Source: Bacteriovoracaceae bacterium
Lineage (GTDB): Bacteria; Bdellovibrionota; Bacteriovoracia; Bacteriovoracales; Bacteriovoracaceae
Direction of reading: 5' to 3'
Length of the DNA stretch: 64,000 nt
Assembly: GCA_016786485.1 (NCBI GenBank)
Contig: JAEUWD010000017.1
Coordinates: 62,001-126,000 of the forward strand
Shown here: one piece after another, positions 54,877-63,992 of the stretch
Position numbering within the stretch: the stretch's first letter is position 1
Layout of the letters: the number at the start of each line of letters is the position of its first letter
Notes under the pieces: model-generated
Database searches by the model: none
What the model was told of the DNA's origin: nothing
What the model saw: the letters and a program-made list of their open reading frames with translations, nothing else
Translations under genes and position numbers: made by a program

Positions 54877-55896
54877 ATGGAAGCTTTTGTTAATAAGAAC
54901 TGGACTAGTATGATTAAACCAGCTGCTCTTGAAGTAGACAGCGAAACACTTAAGTCAAACTACGGAAAGTTCGTTGCTAAGCCACTTGAGCGCGGATATG
55001 GATTAACATTAGGAAATTCACTTCGCCGAGTTCTTTTATCATCACTGCAAGGTGCTGGTATTGCTGCGGTAAAAATTGATGGTGTTGAGCATGAATTTGG
55101 TACTATCAATAACGTAAAAGAAGAAGTTTCTGAAATTCTTCTAAACTTAAAAGAAATTCGTTTTAAATTAAAAGATAAAGAAGATGTAACTCTAACTTTA
55201 GAAAAAAATTCTGAAGGTCCAGTTCTTGCTTCTGACATCCAGTTAGGCTCTAACATGAAGATCTTAAATCCAGAGCACGTTATTGCTAACGTTTCTTCTG
55301 GCGGTTCAATTAAAATGGAAATTTTAGTTGCTCGCGGTAAAGGCTATGTTACGGCACTAGAAAACAAAGAAAACTATGAACTACCAGTTGGTTGGATTTA
55401 TGTTGATACACTTTTCTCGCCAGTTCACCGTGTAAACTACACTGTAACTAACGCTCGCGTTGGTAAGAGAACTGACTTTGATAAGTTAAGCTTAGAAGTT
55501 TGGACAAATGCTGGTGTTGATCCAGTTGAAGCCGTAGCTTTTTCTGCCAAAATCCTACGTGACCAATTATCGGTATTCTTGAACTTTGAAGATGATGATA
55601 TTCCAGTTGAAGTTAAAACTGTTTCAACTCATACAACATCACCTACAAATGAATTCCTATTGAAGCCAGTATCTGAACTTGAGCTTTCAGTTCGTTCAGC
55701 TAATTGCTTACAAAATGCAAACATTAAATATATTTATGAGCTTGTTTCTAAGACTGAAGGTGAAATGCTTAGAACTAAAAACTTCGGAAGAAAGTCTTTA
55801 AATGAAATTAAAGAAATCCTTTCTAACATGGGTTTAGGTCTAGGGATGAAAATTGATAGCATTATGAAACAAGTTAATGAACCAAAAGAGCAATAA
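54877..55896 (+). CDS. rpoA: RNA polymerase alpha subunit
   Basis: RpoA dimerises to start polymerase assembly and its C-terminal domain contacts UP elements and activators. The N-terminal domain has the [27 protein letters not shown] block. The C-terminal domain has [41 protein letters not shown]. It has 339 residues, as usual. It comes directly after rpsK with 52 bases between, the place where rpsD normally sits. Confidence 0.99.
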   Translation: MEAFVNKNWTSMIKPAALEVDSETLKSNYGKFVAKPLERGYGLTLGNSLRRVLLSSLQGAGIAAVKIDGVEHEFGTINNVKEEVSEILLNLKEIRFKLKDKEDVTLTLEKNSEGPVLASDIQLGSNMKILNPEHVIANVSSGGSIKMEILVARGKGYVTALENKENYELPVGWIYVDTLFSPVHRVNYTVTNARVGKRTDFDKLSLEVWTNAGVDPVEAVAFSAKILRDQLSVFLNFEDDDIPVEVKTVSTHTTSPTNEFLLKPVSELELSVRSANCLQNANIKYIYELVSKTEGEMLRTKNFGRKSLNEIKEILSNMGLGLGMKIDSIMKQVNEPKEQ

Positions 55897-55918
55897 ATAA
55901 AGTTTTGAGGAGTCCGTT

Positions 55919-56272
55919 ATGAGACACAGTAAGTACAAATATAAACTTAACGTAACATCATCGCACAGAAAGGCGTTGATTAAGAACTTAAGTATTGAAT
56001 TGATTGACCATGGTAAAATCAAGTCGACACATGCAAAATGTAAGGCTTTACAACCAGTGGTTGAGAAACTTATTACTCTAGCGAAAGAAGACAGTGTTGC
56101 GAATCGCAGACTTGCTTACTCAAAGCTAAATAATAAAGATGCTGTAACAAAACTTTTCACAGAAGTTGCACCGAAGTTTAAGACACGTAACGGTGGCTAT
56201 ACTCGTATAACTAAAATTGCTGACCTAAGAGTTGGTGATGCTGCAAAAGTAAGTTATATTTCTTTAGTGTAA
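55919..56272 (+). CDS. rplQ: Ribosomal protein L17
   Basis: L17 is near the tunnel exit. The 117-residue protein begins MRHSKYKYKLNVTSSHRKALIKNLSIELIDHGKIKSTHAKCKAL and ends in GGYTRITKIADLRVGDAAKVSYISLV. GAGGAG precedes the ATG. It closes the alpha operon and is followed by a terminator. Confidence 0.98.
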   Translation: MRHSKYKYKLNVTSSHRKALIKNLSIELIDHGKIKSTHAKCKALQPVVEKLITLAKEDSVANRRLAYSKLNNKDAVTKLFTEVAPKFKTRNGGYTRITKIADLRVGDAAKVSYISLV

Positions 56273-56303
56273 TTAGACTTTAATAAAACATTCTAATAAA
56301 CTT

Positions 56304-56333
56304 AAAAAACCCAGACTTTGAGCTGGGTTTTTT
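56304..56333 (+). terminator. Rho-independent terminator after rplQ
   Basis: AAAAAACCCAG (56304-56314) pairs with CTGGGTTTTTT (56323-56333) around an eight-base loop. The T-run is part of the second arm, and only four bases separate it from the next ATG. It stands 31 bases after the rplQ stop. Confidence 0.9.
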
Positions 56334-56337
56334 ATTT

Positions 56338-56883
56338 ATGATGAAAGTAATTATTATTGGTTGTTTTGTTTCGCTGGTAGGAGTTTACTCTTACCTTACC
56401 TCTCGAAATTTAAGTGACATGGACTCAGCGGAAAGTGTTCCGGTGCTTAAAGAGTTGCCTGCGATCAAGCTTGTTACGATGGCAGGTCAAGAAAAGGCGC
56501 TCTATCAGTATCTTGATAATGAGCCTAATCACCATTTAGTCGTCCATTTTTGGGCCACTTGGTGTGGACCCTGCGAAGTTGAGTTTCCTGCTCTAGTAAA
56601 GCTCGCCAAGAGTTTAGAAGGGCAAGGTGTAAAATTCTTGTTTGTGGCGGTGAATGATGATCCGAAAAAAATCGAAGATTTTATCCAGCGGTTTCAAAAT
56701 CACTACCCACAGCTTGAGATTCTTTTAGACACTCAAGAAGCCTATAAAGAGCATTTCGGAACGAGCCGTCTGCCTGAAACCTATATATTCAATAAGATGA
56801 AAAAAACCGTTCGAAAATTCGCTGGCGCCATGGCCTGGGAAGAAGAGTATTTCACTCAGTTTTTCAAAAGCTTAAAAGAATAG
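56338..56883 (+). CDS. Membrane-anchored thioredoxin-like protein (TlpA/ResA type)
   Basis: This 181-residue protein has one N-terminal membrane helix (IIIGCFVSLVGVYSYL) that also has a Cys, then a TlpA-type redox domain. The active site FWATWCGPC has C76 and C79, the cis-Pro loop is SRLPETYIF and FVAVNDDP marks the family. The domain faces the periplasm and probably reduces disulfides or apocytochrome. The start is ATG 56338 or 56341. Neither has a ribosome-binding site, and a terminator ends five bases upstream, so its expression route is unclear. Confidence 0.85.
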   Translation: MMKVIIIGCFVSLVGVYSYLTSRNLSDMDSAESVPVLKELPAIKLVTMAGQEKALYQYLDNEPNHHLVVHFWATWCGPCEVEFPALVKLAKSLEGQGVKFLFVAVNDDPKKIEDFIQRFQNHYPQLEILLDTQEAYKEHFGTSRLPETYIFNKMKKTVRKFAGAMAWEEEYFTQFFKSLKE

Positions 56884-56934
56884 ACAATAAAATTTACTGT
56901 CGTTATACACTGCCCGCAAAATCTAAAAAAAATA

Positions 56935-56951
56935 TGTTCAGCGTTTGAACA
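56935..56951. promoter_or_regulatory. Inverted repeat upstream of sigma-54 activator gene
   Basis: TGTTCAGCGTTTGAACA has perfect six-base arms around five bases, 97 bases before the activator start codon. It has the size of a dimer operator and could be a self-binding site of the encoded activator. The 165-base gap is otherwise AT-rich with only weak promoter-like hexamers. Confidence 0.4.
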
Positions 56952-57048
56952 AAAAAGTGTCAAGAAAATCCACAGAATTGCGATAAGTCTCTTAGTTGGT
57001 TTGATTAAACCGTTACTTATTTAATTTGAACGTAAGCAGGAGACTGAG

Positions 57049-58632
57049 ATGATTGACTGGAACACGATTAAGGATCTTCATGTTATCAGTAAGTTGGAAG
57101 AGATTATCGGCAACTGGTTTGGTGTCGAACTAATCTACACTAACGAACATGGAAAAATACAAAACTCAATTCATGATAAAAATTATGAATTTAAAAATCA
57201 TTTCTTTAAAGTTCAAACCCATATTTCACATGGCCTTGAATATTTAAATTCAGATATTGAAAAAATGTTTGAGAAATTTGAACAAGGTGAACATGGAACA
57301 CTGATTACTGAATCATTCTTCCAAGGTGTAAAAACCGTTTGTGTTCCTATCATTCATGAGAGTGAGCTATTGGGATGTGTTTTTGCTTATCCATATGTAA
57401 AAGATGATTTCACGAGTGAAGAATCAGATGCACTTGTAAAAAAACTCGTTGAGTGTGGTTCGTCAACTGATGATGCGAAATCAGCCGTTTCACACTTGAA
57501 AAAATTAAATCTACAAGAAAAAGAATATTTAAAAGAATTAGTAAGCCTAGTTGTTCACGAAATTATCACATTTCACCAAGAGATTTCTAAGCGTGAAAAT
57601 ATGATCAAAGACCTTAACTCAGAGCTTGGTAGTAAATATCGCTACCACAACATGATTGGTAAAGCGAAGTCGATGCAAGTGGTTTATCATTTGCTAGATA
57701 AGATTTCTAAATCAGAATCAACCATTCTAATTCAAGGTGAAAACGGAACAGGTAAAGAACTTGTTGCGAAAGCCATTCACTACGCTTCACCTCGTAAAGA
57801 CATGGTTTTCTTAGCGCAAAACTGTTCAGCTTTTAACGATAACCTTTTAGATTCAGAATTATTTGGTCACGTCAGAGGCGCTTTTACTGGTGCTGTGAAA
57901 GATAAGAAAGGTCTGTTTGAAATGGCCAACGGTGGAACTCTGTTCTTAGATGAAATTGGTGATACTTCGCTTGCAATGCAAGTTAAGTTACTCCGAATTC
58001 TACAAGAAGGTACTTTCCTTCCAGTTGGTGCCACTTCTCCAAAGAAAGTTAGCGTGCGAATTATTGCAGCTACGAATAAACCGTTAAAAGAAATGATTCA
58101 AAAGGGAGAGTTCAGAGAAGATCTTTACTACCGATTGAATGTTATTAACGTAACATTGCCTCCATTGCGTGAAAGACGCGAGGATATCCCACTTCTGATC
58201 GAGTACTTTGTTGAAAAACGCTGTGCTGAAATGGGTCTTCCGACTAAGCAATTTTCGAAGAAGTGTTTAGAGAAATTAATTGATTATTCATGGCCAGGCA
58301 ACGTTCGTGAGCTTGAAAACGAAGTCGAGCGACTTGTAGTTCTTGCCGGTGAAGATAAAATGATCACTCCAGAAATCCTAAGCGGAAAAATGATGGAAGT
58401 GAGTGACAATTTCCCAGGAGTTAAAGGTGTTCGTACCACTGGTAAATTAAAGGATGCTTTAGAAGAGCTGGAAGCTTTAATGATTCGCGAAGGTTTGAAG
58501 CGTTGCAATTATAATAAATCCAAACTGGCCAAGGAATTGGGAATCAGCCGTGCGGGCTTGATTATGAAAGTTGAAAAGTATGGGTTTGATAAGCGTACAA
58601 AATTCGCCGTTAACGAAAGCGAAGAAGATTAG
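57049..58632 (+). CDS. Sigma-54-dependent activator with PocR/GAF-like sensor
   Basis: This 527-residue bacterial enhancer-binding protein activates RpoN promoters using ATP. The AAA+ core has Walker A GENGTGKE (230-237), the sigma-54 contact loop GAFTGA (277-282) and Walker B GGTLFLDE (295-302), plus LREREDIP-like and SWPGNVRELEN motifs. A Fis-type helix-turn-helix lies at the end (CNYNKSKLAKELGISRAGL). The N-terminal 180 residues have no phosphoacceptor receiver. They resemble a PocR/GAF-type small-ligand sensor (GVKTVCVPIIHESELLGCVFAY). CAGGAG lies nine bases before the ATG. Confidence 0.9.
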   Translation: MIDWNTIKDLHVISKLEEIIGNWFGVELIYTNEHGKIQNSIHDKNYEFKNHFFKVQTHISHGLEYLNSDIEKMFEKFEQGEHGTLITESFFQGVKTVCVPIIHESELLGCVFAYPYVKDDFTSEESDALVKKLVECGSSTDDAKSAVSHLKKLNLQEKEYLKELVSLVVHEIITFHQEISKRENMIKDLNSELGSKYRYHNMIGKAKSMQVVYHLLDKISKSESTILIQGENGTGKELVAKAIHYASPRKDMVFLAQNCSAFNDNLLDSELFGHVRGAFTGAVKDKKGLFEMANGGTLFLDEIGDTSLAMQVKLLRILQEGTFLPVGATSPKKVSVRIIAATNKPLKEMIQKGEFREDLYYRLNVINVTLPPLRERREDIPLLIEYFVEKRCAEMGLPTKQFSKKCLEKLIDYSWPGNVRELENEVERLVVLAGEDKMITPEILSGKMMEVSDNFPGVKGVRTTGKLKDALEELEALMIREGLKRCNYNKSKLAKELGISRAGLIMKVEKYGFDKRTKFAVNESEED

Positions 58633-58654
58633 AATTTAGCCTAAATTTTTATAC

Positions 58655-58684
58655 AAGGAGCCCCTTTTTAGGGGCTTCTTTTTT
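58655..58684 (+). terminator. Rho-independent terminator after the sigma-54 activator
   Basis: AAGGAGCCCC (58655-58664) pairs with GGGGCTTCTT (58671-58680, one G-T) around a six-base loop, then four more T. The T-run merges into TTGCCA, the -35 of the next promoter. Confidence 0.9.
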
Positions 58685-58711
58685 GCCATTTATTTAAGCC
58701 CAAGGTAGAAT
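58683..58711 (+). promoter_or_regulatory. Promoter of the acyl-CoA carboxylase operon
   Basis: TTGCCA (58683-58688) and TAGAAT (58706-58711) are spaced by 17 bases. Both are five-of-six type matches. The leader would be about 20 bases with CAGGAG before the ATG at 58737. The -35 lies at the 3' end of the preceding terminator T-run. Confidence 0.65.
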
Positions 58712-58736
58712 TTCCCATCATTCAGGAGTATGGACC

Positions 58737-60296
58737 ATGCAAACGATCGAAGAAAAGCGTCAGTTCCTCAAAAATATACATGCACAAGCAGAGTTAGGCG
58801 GCGGAGCTGATAAACTCAAAAAACAGCGTGAGCAAGGTAAGTACACCGCACGTGAGAGAGTAGAAAGGCTGCTTGATCTTGGCAGTTTTTTAGAATTCGA
58901 TAAATTTGTCGTTCATGATGTAACGGCTTTTGGCATGGATAAAACTCGTTATCTAGGTGACGGAGTTGTAACTGGTATCGGTAGTATCAACGGTCAGCAG
59001 GTAGCGATTTTCTCGCAAGACTTCACCTGTTGGGGTGGGGCACTCGGAATGGCCTTCGCTAAAAAAATTATGAAGGTCATGGATTATGCCCTGACTAATC
59101 GTATTCCCGTTATCGGTATTAATGATTCAGGCGGCGCGCGTATCCAAGAAGGTGTTGAATCGCTGGCCGGTTACGCAGAAATTTTTTGGCGTAACGTGGA
59201 AGCTTCAGGCGTAATACCACAAATTTCTTTAATTATGGGCCCATGTGCGGGTGGCGCGGTTTATTCTCCAGCGATTACCGATTTTGTTTTTATGGTGGAT
59301 AAGACTTCTTATATGTTTGTGACCGGTCCGGATGTTATCAAAACTGTAACTCATGAAGAAGTGACAAAAGAACAACTCGGCGGCGCCAGTACACATAATC
59401 AAAAATCAGGTGTAGCTCATTTTAAATGTGATAACGAGGATGATTGCTTTGAGCGTGTACGTGAACTTTTAACTTATATTCCAGCGAGTAATTTTGCGAA
59501 ACTGAAAGAGAAACTCACCAGTGATCCGGTGACGCGTGAAAATTTAAAATTAAAAGATGTTGTTCCGGCCAATCCGAAAAAACCATACGATATCAAAGAA
59601 ATTATTCTCGATGTTGTGGATGATAATCAGTTCTTAGAAGTGCAACGTGATTTCGCTAAAAATATCGTGTGCGGTTTTGCTTCTATTGGTGGAATTAAAA
59701 TTGGTATTGTCGCCAATCAACCGGCCGTGCTTGCAGGTGTTCTTGATATAGATTCATCAACAAAGGCCGCACGTTTTGTGCGCTTCTGTGATGCTTTTGA
59801 TGTTCCAATTTGGACTTTAGTTGATGTTCCGGGATTTTTGCCAGGAACAGTACAAGAGTACGGCGGCATTATTCGTCATGGAGCTAAGCTACTTTATGCT
59901 TATGCTGAAGCCACTGTGCCACTCATCACTTTGATCACAAGAAAAGCTTACGGAGGCGCTTATGACGTTATGGCCTCAAAACATATTCGCGCTGATATTA
60001 ATTTGGCTTACCCAACAGCTGAAATTGCGGTTATGGGAGCTGAAGGTGCCGTTAATATTATTTTCCGTAAGGAATTAGAAGGTCTTACAGGCAAAGCCTT
60101 CGATGAAAAGAAAGCGAAGTTAGTGGCGGATTATGAAAAGCAATTTGCGAATCCATACCGTGCAGCTGAGTTAGGTTATGTGGATGAAGTTATTTTGCCA
60201 GAACAAACACGTGAACGTTTGTATAAATATTTAGTTTCTTTAAAAAATAAAAGCAAATCTCGCACGACGAGAAAACACGGGAATATTCCTCTATGA
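58737..60296 (+). CDS. pccB: Acyl-CoA carboxylase carboxyltransferase (PccB-type) subunit
   Basis: This 519-residue carboxyltransferase moves CO2 from biotin to propionyl-CoA, methylcrotonyl-CoA or a related acyl-CoA. The opening [22 protein letters not shown], the oxyanion blocks [16 protein letters not shown] and [16 protein letters not shown], and [16 protein letters not shown] are typical of PccB. The substrate cannot be fixed from sequence alone. Propionyl-CoA is the best guess. Its stop overlaps the biotin carboxylase start by four bases. Confidence 0.93.
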   Translation: MQTIEEKRQFLKNIHAQAELGGGADKLKKQREQGKYTARERVERLLDLGSFLEFDKFVVHDVTAFGMDKTRYLGDGVVTGIGSINGQQVAIFSQDFTCWGGALGMAFAKKIMKVMDYALTNRIPVIGINDSGGARIQEGVESLAGYAEIFWRNVEASGVIPQISLIMGPCAGGAVYSPAITDFVFMVDKTSYMFVTGPDVIKTVTHEEVTKEQLGGASTHNQKSGVAHFKCDNEDDCFERVRELLTYIPASNFAKLKEKLTSDPVTRENLKLKDVVPANPKKPYDIKEIILDVVDDNQFLEVQRDFAKNIVCGFASIGGIKIGIVANQPAVLAGVLDIDSSTKAARFVRFCDAFDVPIWTLVDVPGFLPGTVQEYGGIIRHGAKLLYAYAEATVPLITLITRKAYGGAYDVMASKHIRADINLAYPTAEIAVMGAEGAVNIIFRKELEGLTGKAFDEKKAKLVADYEKQFANPYRAAELGYVDEVILPEQTRERLYKYLVSLKNKSKSRTTRKHGNIPL

Positions 60297-61714
60297 GTCG
60301 CGTATTAATTATTAATCGTGGTGAAATTGCTATTCGAGTTGCTAAGGCGCTGCGAGAGCTAGGTCATACTGCTGTAGGTATTTGGACCGATAATGAATTA
60401 CAGCCGTCACATCTTGAGTATTGTCACGAATGGGTTCACTTAGCTGGCATGACCAATAAGGAAACTTATTTAAACGTTGACGCCATCATGAACTTAATTA
60501 AAGAACATAAAATTGAAGCGGTTCACCCGGGTTATGGTTTTCTATCTGAAAATATGAAATTTTGTGAGCTACTTGAAAAGAATAAAATTATTTTTATTGG
60601 CCCGAATTCAAAAGCGATTCATTCGATGGGTGATAAAGCGATTTCAAAAAATATTGCGAAAAAAGCTGGCGTACCAGTAGTTCCTGGTTCAGTTGGTGAG
60701 GTCGCAAGTATTCCTGAAGCGATGAAAATAGCGAAGGAAGTCGGATATCCAGTGCTCCTTAAGGCCGTTGCCGGGGGCGGTGGTAAAGGGATGCGCACTT
60801 GTTTTAATGATGAAGAATTAAATAAAAATTTTGAGGCGGTTAAGCGTGAAGCGGCCTCATCTTTTGGTTATGAAGGCGTTTTAGTTGAAAAATTTATTCT
60901 AAATCCACACCATATTGAAGTTCAAATTTTGGCAGATAAAAAAGGTAATGTGTATTATTGCTTTGAGCGTGAATGTTCAATTCAACGTCGTCACCAAAAA
61001 ATTGTCGAAGAGGCACCATCACCGTTTATTGGAAGCGATGAAAAACTACGCCGTGAAGTTTGTGAAACTGCAGTTCAATTGGCCAAAACAGTTGGTTATG
61101 ATTCAGCTGGTACGGTTGAATTTATTATGGGTGAAGATCGTAAGTTTTATTTTTTAGAAATGAATACCAGAATTCAGGTTGAGCATCCTATTACTGAGGA
61201 AATCACCGGTATCGATTTAGTCGCGAACATGGTGAAATCAGCTTTCGGAGAAGAGCTTGATATTAAATCTCAAGCCGATATTAACTATCGCGGACATTCA
61301 ATTGAGTGTCGTATTTGTGCGGAAGATCCGATTACCATGTTACCTGCTCCTGGAAAAATTATTGGCTTCGAAACAACTTTCCCTCAAGGCATTCGATTTG
61401 ATCATTGTATTTATGCCGGCGAAGAAATTACGCCACAATTTGATCCGATGATTGGAAAATTAATTGCTACAGGAATCACACGTGAGGTAGCGATTCGTAA
61501 ATTGCAAGCGGCACTGGATGGCTTAATTATCGATGGATTAAAATCAAACACTTCATTACATAAAGCCATTGTGCGTGAACCCAATTTTATCAAAGGTAAA
61601 TACACCACCAATTATTTGGCTGAAGTAAAACCACAGAACCAAGTTTCTACCAATCATGAATATTATAAATTAGCTGAAAAGATTATCAGCATGGAACTGG
61701 ATCAATTAATATGA
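60293..61714 (+). CDS. accC: Biotin carboxylase subunit
   Basis: This ATP-grasp enzyme carboxylates biotin using bicarbonate. Motifs are the N-terminal [22 protein letters not shown], the Gly-rich ATP loop [30 protein letters not shown] and [22 protein letters not shown]. At 473 residues it holds only the carboxylase domain. The biotin-carrying part, fused to it in many acyl-CoA carboxylase alpha chains, is a separate downstream gene. It overlaps the neighbours by four bases on each side. Confidence 0.94.
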   Translation: MSRVLIINRGEIAIRVAKALRELGHTAVGIWTDNELQPSHLEYCHEWVHLAGMTNKETYLNVDAIMNLIKEHKIEAVHPGYGFLSENMKFCELLEKNKIIFIGPNSKAIHSMGDKAISKNIAKKAGVPVVPGSVGEVASIPEAMKIAKEVGYPVLLKAVAGGGGKGMRTCFNDEELNKNFEAVKREAASSFGYEGVLVEKFILNPHHIEVQILADKKGNVYYCFERECSIQRRHQKIVEEAPSPFIGSDEKLRREVCETAVQLAKTVGYDSAGTVEFIMGEDRKFYFLEMNTRIQVEHPITEEITGIDLVANMVKSAFGEELDIKSQADINYRGHSIECRICAEDPITMLPAPGKIIGFETTFPQGIRFDHCIYAGEEITPQFDPMIGKLIATGITREVAIRKLQAALDGLIIDGLKSNTSLHKAIVREPNFIKGKYTTNYLAEVKPQNQVSTNHEYYKLAEKIISMELDQLI

Positions 61715-62202
61715 GATATTATTTAATCAACCAGGACAATGAAGAAGTTATTTTTGATATCGCCAAGACTGAAAAACTAGGCTACGCCTTCTATCGCTTC
61801 AAAGTTGAGAACAAAGAATATAATCAATTTCTTTATATTAAAAAGTTAGCGAATAAATTTTATCTTTCAGAAGATAATAAAACTTGGCGTAAAGTAGCCG
61901 CGCTTGAGTTAGACCGTACGCTCGCTCATAAAGCACAGGTTTATAAGGTTTATCACGGCTTTAAACCATCAGGTTTATTCTCGGGTGATAGTGGTAACTT
62001 AGTCACGCAAATGCCGGGTAAAGTGGTTAAAATTCAAACGACAGTTGGCGCGGAAGTGAAAAAGGGGCAAACGCTTCTAATTCTGGAAGCGATGAAAATG
62101 GAAAATGAAATTAAAGCGACCAAAGACGGCAAGATAAAATCCATCAATGTTAAAGAGGGCCAAGCGCTTGATTCTGGCCAGCTTCTCATGGAACTTGAAT
62201 AA
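61711..62202 (+). CDS. Biotin carboxyl carrier subunit
   Basis: The 163-residue protein ends in a biotinyl domain with EAMKMENEI. The biotinylated Lys is K129. About 85 residues precede it and probably form a beta-rich connector that docks the other subunits. They resemble the connector of carboxylase alpha chains rather than the usual Pro/Ala linker of AccB. It overlaps the carboxylase gene by four bases and lies two bases before the methyltransferase. Confidence 0.92.
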   Translation: MRYYLINQDNEEVIFDIAKTEKLGYAFYRFKVENKEYNQFLYIKKLANKFYLSEDNKTWRKVAALELDRTLAHKAQVYKVYHGFKPSGLFSGDSGNLVTQMPGKVVKIQTTVGAEVKKGQTLLILEAMKMENEIKATKDGKIKSINVKEGQALDSGQLLMELE

Positions 62203-62204
62203 AC

Positions 62205-62798
62205 ATGAAGCAAGTTTGGAATCAAAAGTATAGTGAGCATGTCTTTGCTTATGGCAAAGAACCGAACAAATATTTCGCCCAAGAACTTAAAAAATTAAGA
62301 CCTGGAAATATTCTATTACCTGGTGAGGGTGAAGGGCGTAATGCGATCTTTGCAGCACAACAAGGTTGGAATGTGACCTGCTTTGACACTAGTACTGTTG
62401 CACGAGATAAAGCGCTGGCTTGGGCAGCTGCTGAGAAGGTAAAAATTGATTATCGTTTAAAGAGCTATTATGAAATGGATTTTAATGAAAGCTACGATAT
62501 GTTGGGTTTATTCTATCTACACATGGAATCGAATGTTCGACGAGATACACATCGAAAATTTCTAAAATATTTAAAAACTGGCGGCTATCTTATCATGGAA
62601 GTTTTCTCAAAAAAACAAATGGATAAAAGCTCAGGTGGTCCTAAAGTTCTTGATATGCTTTATAGCGAAGACGATCTGAAGGAAGATTTTATCAGTTTAG
62701 ATTTTGCTTATATTGGTGCTGAAGAAATTATTCTCAATGAAGGGCCTCTACACCAAGGTCCAGCTAGTGTTATCAGAGTTCTAGCGCAGAAATTCTAA
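62205..62798 (+). CDS. Class I SAM-dependent methyltransferase
   Basis: This 197-residue Rossmann-fold methyltransferase has motif I ILLPGEGEGRNAIFAAQQGWNVTCFDTS (residues about 35-62, with E and D for SAM) and GYLIMEVF later. It resembles the TehB/thiopurine-like small-molecule group and starts with the VWNQKYSEHVFAYGKEPN signature of that group. Its substrate is unknown. It sits two bases after the carrier gene, so it belongs to the carboxylase operon. Confidence 0.82.
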   Translation: MKQVWNQKYSEHVFAYGKEPNKYFAQELKKLRPGNILLPGEGEGRNAIFAAQQGWNVTCFDTSTVARDKALAWAAAEKVKIDYRLKSYYEMDFNESYDMLGLFYLHMESNVRRDTHRKFLKYLKTGGYLIMEVFSKKQMDKSSGGPKVLDMLYSEDDLKEDFISLDFAYIGAEEIILNEGPLHQGPASVIRVLAQKF

Positions 62799-62826
62799 AT
62801 ATTTGGCCGCTAAATTGCTATTTAAA

Positions 62827-62848
62827 CATCGTTAGCTTAATAACGATG
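62827..62848 (+). promoter_or_regulatory. Hairpin abutting ribosome site of the TraB-like gene
   Basis: CATCGTTA (62827-62834) and TAACGATG (62841-62848) form a perfect eight-pair stem with a six-base loop. The 3' arm is followed directly by GGGGTAAGT and the ATG at 62857. It could limit ribosome access or mark a weak termination site for the operon upstream. Confidence 0.45.
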
Positions 62849-62856
62849 GGGTAAGT

Positions 62857-63678
62857 ATGCAATTTCTTTTGATAATATTAAGTTTACTGTCTACGGTTTA
62901 TTCACAGCAAGTGCCGAAAGCGCATATCTACACTATCGAAAAAAATGGTCATATATCTTATATCATGGGCACAATTCACTATGGTGTGCATTTAGATGAT
63001 TATAAAAATGAAAAAGAAAAAATCATCAACCTGATTAAGCAGAGTCCCTATTTTGCTTCTGAGCTAGGTATAGAGATGATTGAAGATGAAGAAGAAAGTG
63101 AAACGATAGAAGGAGTTGTTTCAACTCGTTCAGATACAATAAGTCTAGCGAGCAAAGACTTTTTACATAAATTACGGCTTGATACAGCCCTCTTAAATAA
63201 AATTCATTATCATGAATTAAGTGACGTTGCTGTTATGCTGGCTTTTATTAAAGATGATGAGGATCTTTCTGATTTTCAGATGTTAGATGTAACTTTAACT
63301 CAGGTTGCTGCCGATAATAATAAAGAAATTATAAAATTAGATAACGATGATCGCGATATTATAGATAATGAATTTTTACCAATTCATGAACTTGTCTATG
63401 ATTGCGGTGGTGATACCAGTGTTTTAAAAGGACTTGCGAGGGACGTGCAAACTAAATTTAAGAAAGGTAAGTCGGATAATTCAAAATTTATAATTAATGA
63501 GGACAACCCTGAAGATCAATATTTGCTAGTCGAACGAAATAAAATTTGGCTACCAAAAATTATGGAACTACACAATAGGGGAGGTGTGTTTGTTGCCGTC
63601 GGAAATGAACATCTTAAATATGATATTGGCTTAATTACATTACTCAAAAAAAATGGTTTTAAAATTAAAAAATTATAA
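62857..63678 (+). CDS. Exported TraB/GumN-family protein
   Basis: This 273-residue protein has a signal peptide (FLLIILSLLSTVYS). It then has the TraB/GumN fold marks: SYIMGTIHYGVHLDDY (GTIH at 38-41), ELGIEM, an ERNKIWLPKI block near residue 230 and the closing GGVFVAVGNEHLKYDIGLITLLKKNGF. This family is proposed to be metal-dependent hydrolases or proteases with conserved His/Glu. The true reaction is not known. It is likely periplasmic. Confidence 0.85.
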   Translation: MQFLLIILSLLSTVYSQQVPKAHIYTIEKNGHISYIMGTIHYGVHLDDYKNEKEKIINLIKQSPYFASELGIEMIEDEEESETIEGVVSTRSDTISLASKDFLHKLRLDTALLNKIHYHELSDVAVMLAFIKDDEDLSDFQMLDVTLTQVAADNNKEIIKLDNDDRDIIDNEFLPIHELVYDCGGDTSVLKGLARDVQTKFKKGKSDNSKFIINEDNPEDQYLLVERNKIWLPKIMELHNRGGVFVAVGNEHLKYDIGLITLLKKNGFKIKKL

Positions 63679-63680
63679 AA

Positions 63681-63992
63681 CTATTTTTTCTTTCGAATTT
63701 TACTTTTTTCTAATTTCTCTAATTCTTTGAAAGCATTCTTGATTTGTTTTTCGCGATTTTTGAGTTCGCTTTTGTTGATCTTTTCTTGATCTTTAAAAGC
63801 TTTTTTAAGGGTTTTCATATTTTCGGTGTGAACTTTTTTAAGTGTTTTGATTTGATCCTTAATTTCTTTATTTTGTTTCTTATCGTTGTAAACCATTTTT
63901 AGATTGAGTTGATGTTCCTCGCTCGCAAAACGTTTTTTTTCTTCGAGCGTCTTGGTTTCAAATTCATTTTTCACCTTTACTTCACGTTCCAT
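63681..63992 (-). CDS. Charged coiled-coil protein, possibly extending past window
   Basis: The 103 visible residues are nearly all Lys, Glu, Asn, Gln and Leu in heptad order (KNREKQIKNAFKELEKLEKSKIRKKK at the end), so a long coiled coil is likely. It has no cysteine and no signal peptide. The ATG at 63992 has no ribosome site, and the frame stays open to the right edge, so the real start may lie outside. Its stop is two bases from the convergent TraB-like gene. Function is unknown. Confidence 0.5.
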   Translation of the reverse strand: MEREVKVKNEFETKTLEEKKRFASEEHQLNLKMVYNDKKQNKEIKDQIKTLKKVHTENMKTLKKAFKDQEKINKSELKNREKQIKNAFKELEKLEKSKIRKKK

